Of a DNA stretch of 64,000 nucleotides, positions 1 to 7,290 are shown piece after piece. The stretch lies in NCBI RefSeq assembly GCF_000411475.1, contig NZ_KE150464.1, positions 806,001 through 870,000 on the forward strand, given 5' to 3'. The notes beneath the pieces were generated by a model, which worked only from the letters and a program-made list of their open reading frames with translations, was not told the DNA's origin and searched no databases. A program made the translations under genes and the position numbers. This DNA is from Streptococcus sp. HPH0090. Its GTDB lineage: Bacteria; Bacillota; Bacilli; Lactobacillales; Streptococcaceae. Each line of letters begins with the position of its first letter. Position 1 is the stretch's first letter.

Positions 1-368
1 ATCTTTTCCCTAGCAAAATCCGTATACTCTTCTAGGATAGCCGTATTGGTTTGATTGCGTAATTCCGTCTGAAAATGTTTCTCTAGGATTTCTGGATAAA
101 CAGGACTATCATCTCTCACAAAGACTTCCTGGTCTAGTTCAAGAGAGTTTGTAGATTCTAGAAAAGGGAGATTAAGAGAATAGAGTTTGTTTTCTCGAAG
201 GATGAAACCAGCTTTAATATATTCCTCCAAGTGCTTGTCAACTGCAACCCCTGGAAACTGAGCCTTGATTTCACGGAGGATAACATCATCATGCTGGTCA
301 AGATAGTCAACCAAGTCTCTAAAAAATGGTTGCCGCGTCAAACGTGATGGATTAAAAATCTGAATCAT
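1..368 (-). CDS. DUF1803 family protein, cut by the left edge
   Basis: The 5' 122 codons of a gene that runs off the left edge; the ATG is at 366-368, after a GAAAGGA ribosome site that lies inside the preceding gene. The visible protein starts MIQIFNPSRLTRQPFF and has a winged-helix-like look, with a short N-terminal stretch and then alternating charged helices (DLVDYLDQHDDVILREIKAQ). It matches what I remember as the streptococcal DUF1803 family, which has no established function. It overlaps the 3' end of the papain-like hydrolase gene upstream by 17 bp, so the two are translationally coupled. No membrane segment or signal peptide is visible. The family name is from memory; the C-terminus cannot be judged. 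Confidence 0.75.
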   Translation of the reverse strand, partial: MIQIFNPSRLTRQPFFRDLVDYLDQHDDVILREIKAQFPGVAVDKHLEEYIKAGFILRENKLYSLNLPFLESTNSLELDQEVFVRDDSPVYPEILEKHFQTELRNQTNTAILEEYTDFAREK

Positions 369-864
369 GAAGATTCCTTTCTTTACAAACTAAAAAAGGA
401 GATGCTGCTAATTGACTGGGATTGGTACCCGGCTGATTCAGAGGCACAGGAAGCCCCAACTCTCGATAATATTCTCTCCAGAAATCACTGATTTCCTGTG
501 TATCATCACCAAACTTCATGGGAATGGTCTCATAAATAGGGAGGATTTCTGCTACAAACTGGGAACAATAGAAACCATCTCCATCTGGATAAAAGGACGC
601 ATTGTAGGGAGCCCCTAAAAGACTCTCTGCTCGCTTTTTGACCTCTGTACAATCAATCTGCTCATAATGATAAAGGTCATATACTTTCTCGTGTTCAAAG
701 AATTCATCAGGAGACTGAGCAAGAACACCACCTTCTACCGTGGCATGATAGACCTGTCCGTCCAAAAAGATGGCCACATGGCTATAGTGACCAGTAGATT
801 CCTGGATGGCCTGTCCTATATTCGAATCATCTTTCACAAAAATCAAATCGCCATTTTCTAACAT
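352..864 (-). CDS. YiiX/YebB-like NlpC/P60-type cysteine hydrolase
   Basis: 170 residues. The fold signature is that of the circularly permuted papain-like YiiX/YebB group: the conserved His comes first (HYSHVAIF, His29) and the Cys later (FYCSQFVAE, Cys100), with a GAPYN segment between them. Known members of this group are peptidase- or amidase-like, acting on peptidoglycan-type or lipid-linked amides; the substrate here is unknown. There is no signal peptide, so the protein is probably cytoplasmic. The ATG at 862-864 has a strong AGGAGAG site (870-876) eight bases upstream. It follows the ppaC terminator, so it may depend on read-through from ppaC, and it overlaps the DUF1803 gene by 17 bp. 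Catalytic residues are visible; the substrate is inference. Confidence 0.8.
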   Translation of the reverse strand: MLENGDLIFVKDDSNIGQAIQESTGHYSHVAIFLDGQVYHATVEGGVLAQSPDEFFEHEKVYDLYHYEQIDCTEVKKRAESLLGAPYNASFYPDGDGFYCSQFVAEILPIYETIPMKFGDDTQEISDFWREYYRELGLPVPLNQPGTNPSQLAASPFLVCKERNLHDSDF

Positions 865-880
865 ACTTCTCTCCTAGCAA

Positions 881-903
881 AAAAGGAGCCGAAACTCCTT
901 TTT
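881..903 (-). terminator. Terminator after ppaC
   Basis: Short stem GGAG/CTCC flanked by A-rich and T-rich arms (AAAAGGAG ... CTCCTTTTT), a loop of six bases, symmetric so it could work on both strands. It lies 24 bp past the ppaC stop and just before the ribosome site of the hydrolase gene. The stem is short, so termination is probably partial. Confidence 0.6.
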
Positions 904-927
904 AACAATGGGCTTTCCCATCTATGA

Positions 928-1863
928 TTATGCATTAAAGCTTTCAGTCAATTGTGGTACCACTTGTTTCTTACGTGAAACAGCACCTGGAAGGAAAGCG
1001 TGGTTGTTTTCAAGTTTGAAGTTGAACGCTGCTTCTACCTTGTCCATATTAGCACCAAGAGCCAAAATTTCTGAGTTTGAGTTGACGATGTCTGTAATCA
1101 TCAAGACAAAGTCAGAGTAGCCGTTAGCTGCATTTGTGGCTTGGATAGCTGCTTCGATTTCAGTTTGGCGTTCCAAGACTTCAGCAATATCAACTGTATT
1201 GACTTGAGCCACACGGACATTGTTTCCGTTGAGTTCAAAGGTCTTGGCATCGATATCAATCAATTCTTCAGCAGATTTGCTTGCCAAGTTTGTACCAGCC
1301 TTGAGCATGGCAAGACCGTATTCTTCCAAGTTTACACCAGCCAATTCGGCCAATTCAGGAGCAATGACTTTATCTGATGGGTGAGTGGTTGGAGATTTCA
1401 AAAGAAGGGTATCTGAAATCAAACCTGATAGCATCAAACCTGCGATTTCTTTTGGAACAGCCACGCCATGTTCTTTGAACATGCGGTAAACGATAGATGA
1501 TGCGGATCCAACTGGTTCCAAACGCATGTAAAGTGGGCTTGCAGTTTCAAAGTTAGCCACACGGTGGTGGTCCACCACACCGTAAACTTCTACTTCAGCG
1601 ATATCTGAAACAGATTGTTGGAATTCATTGTGGTCTGTTAAGATGACTTGTTCTGCACCTTCTGCTTTAGCAGATGTGATCACGCGCGGTGCGTCTACAC
1701 CAAAATAGTTCAAGACGAAAGCTGTTTCTTCATTTGGAGTTCCAAGAGCCACCGCTTCTGTGTCCAAACCGTATGCTTCTTTTGCAAGATAAGCAAAGGC
1801 TACAGATGAACCGATAGCATCTGAATCTGGATTTTGGTGACCAAATACTAGAATCTTAGACAT
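928..1863 (-). CDS. ppaC: Manganese-dependent inorganic pyrophosphatase
   Basis: 311 residues, the usual length of family II pyrophosphatases. The enzyme hydrolyses cytoplasmic pyrophosphate to phosphate with a di-manganese centre. Metal ligands are visible in order: His9, Asp13 and Asp15 in [11 protein letters not shown], Asp77 in LTDHNE, the DHH motif at 98-100 ([11 protein letters not shown]), and the C-terminal DHHA2 substrate motif SRKKQ at 296-300. The open frame extends 34 codons further upstream, but [10 protein letters not shown] is chosen because it is the family start and has a GAGG site (RC of 1870s) just upstream. It follows a terminator at 1926-1950, so it should have its own promoter or read-through. 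Identification is very secure. Confidence 0.97.
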   Translation of the reverse strand: MSKILVFGHQNPDSDAIGSSVAFAYLAKEAYGLDTEAVALGTPNEETAFVLNYFGVDAPRVITSAKAEGAEQVILTDHNEFQQSVSDIAEVEVYGVVDHHRVANFETASPLYMRLEPVGSASSIVYRMFKEHGVAVPKEIAGLMLSGLISDTLLLKSPTTHPSDKVIAPELAELAGVNLEEYGLAMLKAGTNLASKSAEELIDIDAKTFELNGNNVRVAQVNTVDIAEVLERQTEIEAAIQATNAANGYSDFVLMITDIVNSNSEILALGANMDKVEAAFNFKLENNHAFLPGAVSRKKQVVPQLTESFNA

Positions 1864-1925
1864 GATAATACCTCGTTTCTTTATTCTCTTTATTGTAGCA
1901 TTTTTTTCAATTTTTGACAAAAGTA

Positions 1926-1950
1926 AGAGAAGCCTAAAAGGCTTCTCTTT
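1926..1950 (-). terminator. Terminator overlapping the GIY-YIG gene stop codon
   Basis: Ten-base-pair perfect stem AGAGAAGCCT/AGGCTTCTCT with a 3-base loop, followed on the minus strand by a T-containing tract (TTACTTTTG). The stem reaches into the stop codon (1949-1951) of the GIY-YIG gene. It separates the YabB/YazA-like pair from ppaC. Confidence 0.85.
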
Positions 1951-2233
1951 ATAGGTTAAAAGCATTCACTAGATTTTTATTTTGATTATCGTTTAGGTAG
2001 CTTTCCTTCTGAGGACGCTTCTTCCGTTTGAGTAGAGCCTCAGCCGACATTGCTTCTTCCTTACTATCAAAACCTTCTGCATAGATGAGTTTTACCGGCA
2101 ATCGAGCTCGTGTATACTTGGCTCCTTTGCCACTATTGTGAACAGCAACTCGTTTCTTAACATCTGTTGTATAGCCTGTATAGTAAGAACCATCACGACA
2201 CTCAACTACATACATATAAGCCTTATGATCCAT
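1949..2233 (-). CDS. GIY-YIG nuclease superfamily protein (YazA/UPF0213 type)
   Basis: 94 residues, made almost entirely of the GIY-YIG fold. The signature appears as [18 protein letters not shown] (the GIY and YIG equivalents are YVV and YTG), with a conserved Arg in the [17 protein letters not shown] segment and a late Glu in the [11 protein letters not shown] helix. Members are single-domain proteins of unclear role related to SLX1/UvrC nucleases. The start MDHKAYMYV at 2231-2233 lies inside the end of the methyltransferase gene (11-bp overlap), a translational coupling also seen, from memory, for yabB-yazA in Bacillus subtilis. Basic C-terminal tail suggests nucleic acid binding. Function beyond the fold is not known. 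Confidence 0.9.
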   Translation of the reverse strand: MDHKAYMYVVECRDGSYYTGYTTDVKKRVAVHNSGKGAKYTRARLPVKLIYAEGFDSKEEAMSAEALLKRKKRPQKESYLNDNQNKNLVNAFNL

Positions 2234-2972
2234 AATAAATCTCTTGAATTTCTGGTGTATAGGAGCCATCACTATTATGAACAATGAGTGGTGGTAAAAC
2301 CTTAAAACCACTAGTGGAGCCGTCCTTGATAGCTTCAATCAAAAGCATATTAGCTTCCTTCTCCCGTTTAGGATAAACAAATTGCAGACGTTTTGGAGCC
2401 AGATTATGCTGTTGGAGCGTAGCTAAGATATCTAATAATCGATCAGGACGATGAACCATTGCCAAACGTCCATTTGATTTGAGAATACTCTGGGCACTAC
2501 GACAGATTTCCTTAAGATTGGTTGTAATTTCATGCCGAGCTAAAAGGTAATGCTCACTTTCATTCAGATTAGAATTTGGATCCACTTTAAAATAAGGCGG
2601 ATTGCATAAAATCAAATCAACCTTGCTCCCCTGAATATGACTAGGCATATTCTTCAAATCATCACAGATGACCTGCATCTGTCCGTCCAGCCCATTTAAA
2701 CGTACTGAGCGTTCGGCCATATCAGCAAGACGTTCCTGAATTTCTACAGATAGAATTTTAGCCTTGGTTCGGCTACTGGCAAACAGTCCAACAGCTCCAT
2801 TGCCCGCACAGAAATCTACTATCAAACCATTTTTCGGAAAACGAGGAAAGCGTGACAAAAGTACACTATCCACTGAATAGCTGAAAACCTCACTATTTTG
2901 AATAATTTTGATGTCAGTAGAGAAGAGTTGATTAATGCGCTCTCCTGATTTTAATAATTGTTCTTCGTTCAT
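2223..2972 (-). CDS. tRNA1(Val) adenine-37 N6-methyltransferase-like protein (YabB/TrmN6 family)
   Basis: 249 residues. A class I SAM methyltransferase: SAM motif I is [11 protein letters not shown] (about 52-62), and the catalytic NPPY motif is at 124-127 (LILCNPPYF), the hallmark of amino-group N6-adenine or N5-glutamine methylation. The best-known homologue, E. coli YfiC/TrmN6, makes m6A37 in tRNA1(Val); the B. subtilis homologue is YabB. The pairing with a downstream GIY-YIG gene supports the YabB assignment. The ATG at 2970-2972 is only six bases from an extended -10 (2979-2987), so the mRNA is predicted to be leaderless, and no ribosome site is seen. The exact RNA target in streptococci is inference. 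Confidence 0.88.
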   Translation of the reverse strand: MNEEQLLKSGERINQLFSTDIKIIQNSEVFSYSVDSVLLSRFPRFPKNGLIVDFCAGNGAVGLFASSRTKAKILSVEIQERLADMAERSVRLNGLDGQMQVICDDLKNMPSHIQGSKVDLILCNPPYFKVDPNSNLNESEHYLLARHEITTNLKEICRSAQSILKSNGRLAMVHRPDRLLDILATLQQHNLAPKRLQFVYPKREKEANMLLIEAIKDGSTSGFKVLPPLIVHNSDGSYTPEIQEIYYGS

Positions 2973-2978
2973 ACTTCT

Positions 2979-2987
2979 ATTATAGCA
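2979..2987 (-). promoter_or_regulatory. Extended -10 promoter, leaderless start of the methyltransferase gene
   Basis: Minus-strand TGCTATAAT; the hexamer 2979-2984 is separated by six bases (AGAAGT) from the ATG at 2972. A start point seven bases past the -10 would be the A of the ATG. No clear -35, as usual for TGn promoters. Confidence 0.7.
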
Positions 2988-3020
2988 AAATATAATAACA
3001 TCACAATGATTTGAGGGATA

Positions 3021-3383
3021 TCAATTACTGTTTTTCTTTAAATGTTCCAAGGCTTCTCGTGTCCAAACAGGCATCATGCGACCAAGCGGCGCGAATCCAT
3101 GTTTGATGCGATCATTCGAAAAACGTCTCCGTCTAGGAAGTTGATGTTTTTCTTCTTCCAAGGTACGAATGGAAAGACTAGCCTTCCCTGTGTATTCGTC
3201 AAAATCTACTACTTGTACCTGGACTTCATCACCGATTTTTAAAACCTCGTAAATATTCTCGATAAATCCTGTCCGAATCTCCGAAATATGAATCAGTCCT
3301 GTCACTCCTGTTTCTAACTCAACAAAAGCTCCATAGGGCTGAATCCCAGTAATACGGCCATTTAGCTTATCACCGATTTTCAT
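3021..3383 (-). CDS. cvfD: S1-domain RNA-binding regulator CvfD
   Basis: 120 residues, the length of pneumococcal CvfD (YugI / general stress protein 13 family). Residues 1-75 form one S1 RNA-binding domain: KIGDKLNGRITGIQPYGAFV, GLIHISEI and the closing VVDFDEYTGKASLSIR are all present. The C-terminal 40 residues are basic (LPRRRRF) and probably add RNA contacts. In S. pneumoniae CvfD acts as a global post-transcriptional regulator (established there, from memory). The start MKIGDKLN is chosen over an upstream in-frame ATG because it begins the S1 domain and lies one base after the stop of the Cof-cyclophilin gene, indicating a two-gene operon. Confidence 0.88.
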   Translation of the reverse strand: MKIGDKLNGRITGIQPYGAFVELETGVTGLIHISEIRTGFIENIYEVLKIGDEVQVQVVDFDEYTGKASLSIRTLEEEKHQLPRRRRFSNDRIKHGFAPLGRMMPVWTREALEHLKKNSN

Positions 3384-3384
3384 T

Positions 3385-4785
3385 TTAGTCCTCAATTTCA
3401 ATAGTTTCAATTACGACATCTTCAACTGGCTTGTCCATTGCACCTGTTTCGACACCTGCAATTGCATCCAGAACTTCATAAGAAGCTTCATCCGCAAGTT
3501 GACCGAATACAGTATGACGACGGTCTAGGTGAGGAGCTCCACCTTGTTCTGCATAAATCTCCGCAATTGGCTCTGGCCAACCACCACGAGCAATTTCTTT
3601 CTTAGAATATGGCAAGTGTTGATTCTGCACGATAAAGAACTGGCTACCATTTGTATTCGGCCCAGCATTAGCCATAGAAAGGGCTCCACGGACATTGTAA
3701 AGTTCTTCTGAAAACTCATCCTCAAATGACTCACCATAGATAGATTCACCACCCATACCGGTTCCAGTTGGGTCTCCACCTTGAATCATAAAATCTTTAA
3801 TAATACGGTGGAAAATCACACCGTCATAGTAACCGTCTTTTGATAGAGCAATAAAGTTGGCTACTGTTTTTGGTGCGTGATCAGGGAAAAGTTTGATACG
3901 CATATCCCCATGATTTGTCTTAATAGTCGCAATTGGACCTTCTACTGCTTCAATGTCTACTTGTGGAAAATGTAATTCTTTTTCTACCATACCAAATCCT
4001 TCTAAGGCATCAAAGATGCCATCTTCTTCTAATGTTTTTGTAATATAATCTGCTTTTTCTTTGATTTTGTCATGAGAAACACCCATAGCGACACTAATGC
4101 CTGCATAATCAAAGAGCTCTAAATCGTTAAGTCCGTCCCCAAAAACCATCACATTTTCAGGTTTAAGACCTAATTGGTCTACCACTTTGGCAACTCCAGC
4201 TGCTTTTGAACCGGAAATCGGCACCACATCTGACGAATGTTCATGCCAGCGTACCATACGCAAAGTCGATGCTAAGCTTTCAGGCAAGACAAGGTCATCA
4301 CCCTGCTCCTCAAAGGTCCACATCTGATAAATATCTTCTTTTTGGTAAAAATCAGGGTCCACCTCTAAATCAGGATAAATCGGGTCAATCGCCTGGCTAA
4401 TCATCTCTGTTCGCCTTGATAGTTTAGTAGCATGACTTCCCACCAAACCATAATCAATCCCAACTTCTTTGGTCCAAGTAATATACTCTTCAACCTTATC
4501 TTTAGCAATTTTGTTACTATAAATGACATTGCCCTTTTTGTCCTCAATATAAGCACCATTCAAGGTTACAAAGAAATCAGGTTTGAGGGCTTTAATCTCT
4601 GGGACGACACCAAAAATACCTCGACCAGTCGCAATTCCTGTCAAAATTCCTTTATCACGTAATTGTTTAAAGGCTGTTGGAATAGTGCTTGGAATAAAGC
4701 CAGTCTTTGAATTTCGTAAAGTATCATCTATATCAAAAAAGATAATCTTAATCTTCTTAGCCTTGTATCTTAACTTGACATCCAT
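3385..4785 (-). CDS. Cof-type HAD hydrolase fused to a cyclophilin peptidyl-prolyl isomerase
   Basis: 466 residues, two enzymes in one chain. Residues 1 to about 265 are a HAD-IIB/Cof phosphatase: nucleophile Asp18 and acid Asp20 in FFDIDDTLRNS, the Lys motif SGSKAAGVAKV, and GDGLNDLELF for magnesium. Residues about 275-466 are a cyclophilin domain with FHRIIKDFMIQGGDPTGTG and the SQFFI core, catalysing Xaa-Pro isomerisation. The fusion is conserved in streptococci as I recall, so it is not an assembly error. The substrate of the phosphatase half is unknown (sugar phosphates or flavin-type phosphates are typical of Cof proteins). A GAAGGAGGT site (4792-4800) and an extended -10 support the start. 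Cytoplasmic; no signal peptide. Confidence 0.92.
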   Translation of the reverse strand: MDVKLRYKAKKIKIIFFDIDDTLRNSKTGFIPSTIPTAFKQLRDKGILTGIATGRGIFGVVPEIKALKPDFFVTLNGAYIEDKKGNVIYSNKIAKDKVEEYITWTKEVGIDYGLVGSHATKLSRRTEMISQAIDPIYPDLEVDPDFYQKEDIYQMWTFEEQGDDLVLPESLASTLRMVRWHEHSSDVVPISGSKAAGVAKVVDQLGLKPENVMVFGDGLNDLELFDYAGISVAMGVSHDKIKEKADYITKTLEEDGIFDALEGFGMVEKELHFPQVDIEAVEGPIATIKTNHGDMRIKLFPDHAPKTVANFIALSKDGYYDGVIFHRIIKDFMIQGGDPTGTGMGGESIYGESFEDEFSEELYNVRGALSMANAGPNTNGSQFFIVQNQHLPYSKKEIARGGWPEPIAEIYAEQGGAPHLDRRHTVFGQLADEASYEVLDAIAGVETGAMDKPVEDVVIETIEIED

Positions 4786-4814
4786 TATAATACCTCCTTC
4801 AATTCACTCCTTCC

Positions 4815-4823
4815 ATTATACCA
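4815..4823 (-). promoter_or_regulatory. Extended -10 promoter of the Cof-cyclophilin/cvfD operon
   Basis: Minus-strand TGGTATAAT with the hexamer at 4815-4820, 29 bp ahead of the ATG and upstream of the GAAGGAGGT site. No good -35 at 16-18 bp. A second TGCTATAAT (hexamer 4982-4987) lies 167 bp further upstream and could start a longer leader. Confidence 0.65.
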
Positions 4824-4865
4824 TAAAGTAGAGAAATCCCACATCCCCAATAAAATCCTTGTCTC

Positions 4866-4928
4866 TTATCCGAATTCCTTTACTAGATACAAAACCAAAT
4901 CATCATTATTTTGGCTAGTTGCATTCAT
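4866..4928 (-). CDS. Possible 20-residue small ORF in the Cof leader (uncertain)
   Basis: Between the two minus-strand -10 elements (4982 and 4815) there is a short frame MNATSQNNDDLVLYLVKEFG followed by TAA. Its composition looks protein-like. A better ribosome site (AGGTGG) lies further upstream but leads into a different frame that stops after ten codons; removing one base would join the two into a peptide of about 26 residues. This suggests either a decayed small gene or a leader peptide. No family is recognised, and chance is quite possible. Confidence 0.2.
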   Translation of the reverse strand: MNATSQNNDDLVLYLVKEFG

Positions 4929-5013
4929 TTCCAATCGTACAATTCATCTTTGACTTACCCACCTTTACTCTTTCTATTACCATTATAGCACGCCAAGGTC
5001 AAAAAAAACTATC

Positions 5014-5180
5014 TCATGAAAAATAGGTCCACCGGACCCCAACTCGCTCTCACATTTCAATGCTCGTGAAAAAAAGACCCGTCGGGATCTTAATTCGCTT
5101 TCTTATTTTCAAGCTCATGAAAAAGAGGTCCACCGGACCTCAACTCGCTCTCACATTTCAATGCTCGTGAAAAAAAGACC
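5014..5180. repeat. Two 67-bp direct repeats, 101-bp period, with nested hairpins
   Basis: Positions 5014-5080 and 5115-5181 are nearly identical (three mismatches by eye). Each copy holds a GGTCC-acc-GGACC hairpin (5026-5038 and 5127-5139) and ends in a GACCC...GGGTC-like hairpin (5076-5090, decayed; 5176-5190, intact). The last one is the operon terminator, so the array looks like a duplicated terminator region. Confidence 0.85.
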
Positions 5181-5196
5181 CATAAGGGTCTTTTCT
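5171..5196 (-). terminator. Terminator of the rpsF-ssb-rpsR operon
   Basis: Stem AAAAGACCC/GGGTCTTTT with a four-base loop, followed on the minus strand by a run of seven T (5171-5177 region), directly after the rpsR stop. Three degenerate hairpins of the same repeat follow. Confidence 0.88.
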
Positions 5197-5436
5197 TTAA
5201 TCTTCGTTTACGAAAGGCATCAAAGCCATTACGCGAGCGCGTTTGATAGCTGTTGTTACTTTACGTTGGTTTTTAGCTGAAGTTCCAGTTACACGACGTG
5301 GAAGGATTTTCCCACGTTCTGAAACGAAACGGCTAAGAAGCTCAGTATCTTTGTAATCAACATATTCAATTTTATTTGCTGCGATGTAATCAACTTTTTT
5401 ACGGCGTTTGAATCCGCCACGACGTTGTTGAGCCAT
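5197..5436 (-). CDS. rpsR: 30S ribosomal protein S18
   Basis: 79 residues, full length for bacterial S18. Basic N-terminus ([12 protein letters not shown]) and the conserved core [39 protein letters not shown]18 binds S6 in the platform of the small ribosomal subunit, and the two are encoded together here with ssb between them (order rpsF-ssb-rpsR), the usual Firmicutes arrangement. The stop is followed at once by the operon terminator. ATG at 5434-5436 with an AAAGGAG site upstream. Nothing odd. Confidence 0.98.
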   Translation of the reverse strand: MAQQRRGGFKRRKKVDYIAANKIEYVDYKDTELLSRFVSERGKILPRRVTGTSAKNQRKVTTAIKRARVMALMPFVNED

Positions 5437-5467
5437 GTTTTTTCTCCTTTATAGTATTAATTGTCCA

Positions 5468-5938
5468 TTAGAATGGTAAATCATCATCTGAAATATCCAA
5501 AGGATTGGTTGATCCAAATGGATTTTCATCACGTGAAAAGTCTGGTACTGAATTTGTAGGTGCTGAATGACTGGCAGTTGGTGCAGAATAAGCTCCACCA
5601 CTTTGTCCTTCACGAGCACTACGGCTTTCCAACATTTGGAAATTCTCAGCTACGACTTCTGTCACGTAGACACGTTGTCCTTGCTGGTTATCGTAACTAC
5701 GAGTCTGAATACGACCTGTAATCCCGACAAGAGAGCCTTTTTTAGCCCAGTTAGCAAGATTTTCAGCCTGTTGGCGCCACATAACGACATTGATAAAATC
5801 AGCCTCACGTTCGCCATTTTGACTCTTGAATGTACGGTTTACTGCAAGAGTAAAAGTCGCAACTGCTACATTTGATGGGGTATAACGTAACTCAGCGTCA
5901 CGTGTCATACGCCCTACAAGTACAACATTGTTAATCAT
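5468..5938 (-). CDS. ssb: Single-stranded DNA-binding protein
   Basis: 156 residues, length of the housekeeping SsbA of streptococci (the competence paralogue SsbB is shorter). The OB fold occupies about residues 1-108 ([54 protein letters not shown]), followed by a Ser/Pro-rich linker and the acidic tip DISDDDLPF that docks partner proteins. It protects ssDNA in replication, recombination and repair. Placed between rpsF and rpsR, 11 bp after rpsF, so co-transcribed with the ribosomal genes. Confidence 0.97.
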   Translation of the reverse strand: MINNVVLVGRMTRDAELRYTPSNVAVATFTLAVNRTFKSQNGEREADFINVVMWRQQAENLANWAKKGSLVGITGRIQTRSYDNQQGQRVYVTEVVAENFQMLESRSAREGQSGGAYSAPTASHSAPTNSVPDFSRDENPFGSTNPLDISDDDLPF

Positions 5939-5949
5939 AATCTACCTTC

Positions 5950-6240
5950 TTACGCGTCAAGTTTGACGATCATGTGACGAAGAATGTCAGCGTTGATTTT
6001 TGAAAGACGGTCAAACTCTTTAAGAGCTGCGTCGTCGTTTGCTTCAACGTTAACGATGCGGTAAAGTCCTTCACGGAAATCTTGGATTTCGTATGCAAGA
6101 CGACGTTTTTCCCAATCTTTTGATTCAACAACAGTTGCACCGTTGTCAGTCAAGATAGAGTCAAAACGTGCTACCAAAGCGTTTTTCGCTTCTTCTTCAA
6201 TGTTTGGACGAATGATATAAAGAATTTCGTATTTAGCCAT
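5950..6240 (-). CDS. rpsF: 30S ribosomal protein S6
   Basis: 96 residues, full length. Typical S6 strands: [17 protein letters not shown] at the start, [21 protein letters not shown] in the middle and [12 protein letters not shown] at the end. First gene of the rpsF-ssb-rpsR operon; AGGAGGAA ribosome site nine bases upstream. The leader carries two hairpins (6268-6306) that may serve feedback by the S6:S18 complex, an autoregulation known for this operon in several bacteria. In this organism that is inference. Confidence 0.98.
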   Translation of the reverse strand: MAKYEILYIIRPNIEEEAKNALVARFDSILTDNGATVVESKDWEKRRLAYEIQDFREGLYRIVNVEANDDAALKEFDRLSKINADILRHMIVKLDA

Positions 6241-6267
6241 TGATATGTTCCTCCTTTTGGTCTAATG

Positions 6268-6306
6268 ACCCCAAGTCATTGCATGGGGTAAGTGAGGTTT
6301 GCTCAC
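6268..6306 (-). promoter_or_regulatory. rpsF leader with two hairpins, candidate S6:S18 feedback element
   Basis: On the minus strand a small hairpin GTGAG-loop-CTCAC (6292-6306) is followed by ACCCCA-10-base loop-TGGGGT (6268-6289), placed between promoter and ribosome site. Leaders binding S6:S18 are known for rpsF operons, but I could not confirm the conserved bulge of that motif here. Confidence 0.45.
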
Positions 6307-6314
6307 AATAAACT

Positions 6315-6343
6315 ATTATACTAGAAAAAAATTTTTTTCGCAA
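6315..6343 (-). promoter_or_regulatory. Promoter of the rpsF operon
   Basis: Minus-strand -35 TTGCGA (6338-6343), 17-bp spacer, -10 TATAAT (6315-6320). The spacer holds long A and T runs, often a sign of a strong promoter. Confidence 0.8.
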
Positions 6344-6369
6344 GCTTAAAGTAAGTTATATTTTTCTTT

Positions 6370-7026
6370 TTAGAGTTTTTTTGCAGAAGTTTTTGTAATT
6401 TCATCTACGAGAATATTTTCATCCTCGAATTTCTTTTTCAATGATGAAAGATCAATGCTTCCCTCAATTTGTACTTCAATAACAATTTTACCATCCTTAC
6501 GTGGAATATTAACGGTATGAGAGATATTAAGATTTTCCTCAACGATTAAAGAAACAATCTTACCTAAAACTCCAACTTCATTTTCTGTGATAAAACGAAC
6601 ACGGATTCCTTCTTCACCATATCCAGCGATTTCAAGAAAGGCACTGAATACATCACGATCTGTAATGACTCCATACAATTGTCCGTTGTCAACAACTGGC
6701 AAAATACCAATCTTATTTTTAAGCATGAGATAAGTTGCATCTTCTAAACTTGCATAGCCTGAGACAGTAACAACATCTCGAATCATGACGTCTTTTACTT
6801 TTGTCTTATTAAGTAGATAATTCATCTCGAAGATTGAAAGACTAGTCGCTTTTGAAGGACTAGCTTCAGCGATTGTCCCTTCTGTTACCAAGCCTACTAA
6901 TTTATCATTCTCAATAACAGGGAGACGGTGCAAGCCTTGTTCGCGCATCAAATCTGCTGCGTGTGCAACAGTTGTATCAGGACTGATATAAACGACCTTG
7001 CGTGTCATAAAATCTTTAACTGCCAT
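6370..7026 (-). CDS. AcuB-like protein with two CBS domains and an ACT domain
   Basis: 218 residues. Two CBS motifs form a Bateman module (about 7-60, with HAADLMREQGLHRLPVIEND; and about 78-135, with VTDRDVF-like GVITDRDVFSAF), which usually binds adenine nucleotides. Residues about 140-215 form an ACT-like domain (RVRFITENEVGVLGKIVSLI). The set-up matches AcuB of bacilli, although no acetoin utilisation genes are nearby, so the name should not be read as a function. It has its own promoter (7055-7083) and lies downstream of the liv operon, a linkage I recall from pneumococcus. The ligand is unknown. Confidence 0.85.
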   Translation of the reverse strand: MAVKDFMTRKVVYISPDTTVAHAADLMREQGLHRLPVIENDKLVGLVTEGTIAEASPSKATSLSIFEMNYLLNKTKVKDVMIRDVVTVSGYASLEDATYLMLKNKIGILPVVDNGQLYGVITDRDVFSAFLEIAGYGEEGIRVRFITENEVGVLGKIVSLIVEENLNISHTVNIPRKDGKIVIEVQIEGSIDLSSLKKKFEDENILVDEITKTSAKKL

Positions 7027-7054
7027 AGGAAATCTCCTTTATGTTTATAGTTTT

Positions 7055-7083
7055 ATTATACACTTTTTACGGAAAGCTATCAA
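7055..7083 (-). promoter_or_regulatory. Promoter of the acuB-like gene
   Basis: Minus-strand -35 TTGATA (7078-7083), 17-bp spacer, -10 TATAAT (7055-7060), 28 bp ahead of the ATG. Confidence 0.8.
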
Positions 7084-7190
7084 ACGCTTTCATTTCTTTT
7101 TCAAGATTCAGAAAAATCTGAAGGACTTTACGAAAAAGAGCTCAACTTAGAGCCCTTAATCTTATACTTATGTAGATTGTATGATTGCTT

Positions 7191-7283
7191 TGCAATCTTT
7201 ATCCGCCGACTAAAAAGGTCCCCCAGACTAGATGTTAATTGCTGACGCAATTTTTATCCGCCGACTAAAAAGGTCCCCCAGAC
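7191..7283. repeat. Tandem duplication of the liv terminator region (38-bp copies, 55-bp period)
   Basis: Positions 7191-7228 and 7246-7283 match in 36 of 38 bases by eye. Each copy follows a short ATTGC...GCAAT inverted repeat (7184-7197 and 7237-7252) and ends in the first arm of the terminator. Only the copy next to livF keeps the full stem, so the distal copy is a decayed terminator. Confidence 0.8.
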
Positions 7284-7290
7284 CTTTTTA
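7266..7290 (-). terminator. Terminator of the liv operon
   Basis: Nine-base-pair stem AAAAAGGTC/GACCTTTTT around a four-base loop; on the minus strand the 3' arm ends in five T. It overlaps the livF stop codon (7288-7290). Confidence 0.85.

Noticed and set aside
1864..1965. Longer ppaC reading frame
   Set aside because: The extra N-terminus is not found in family II pyrophosphatases and overlaps the upstream terminator.
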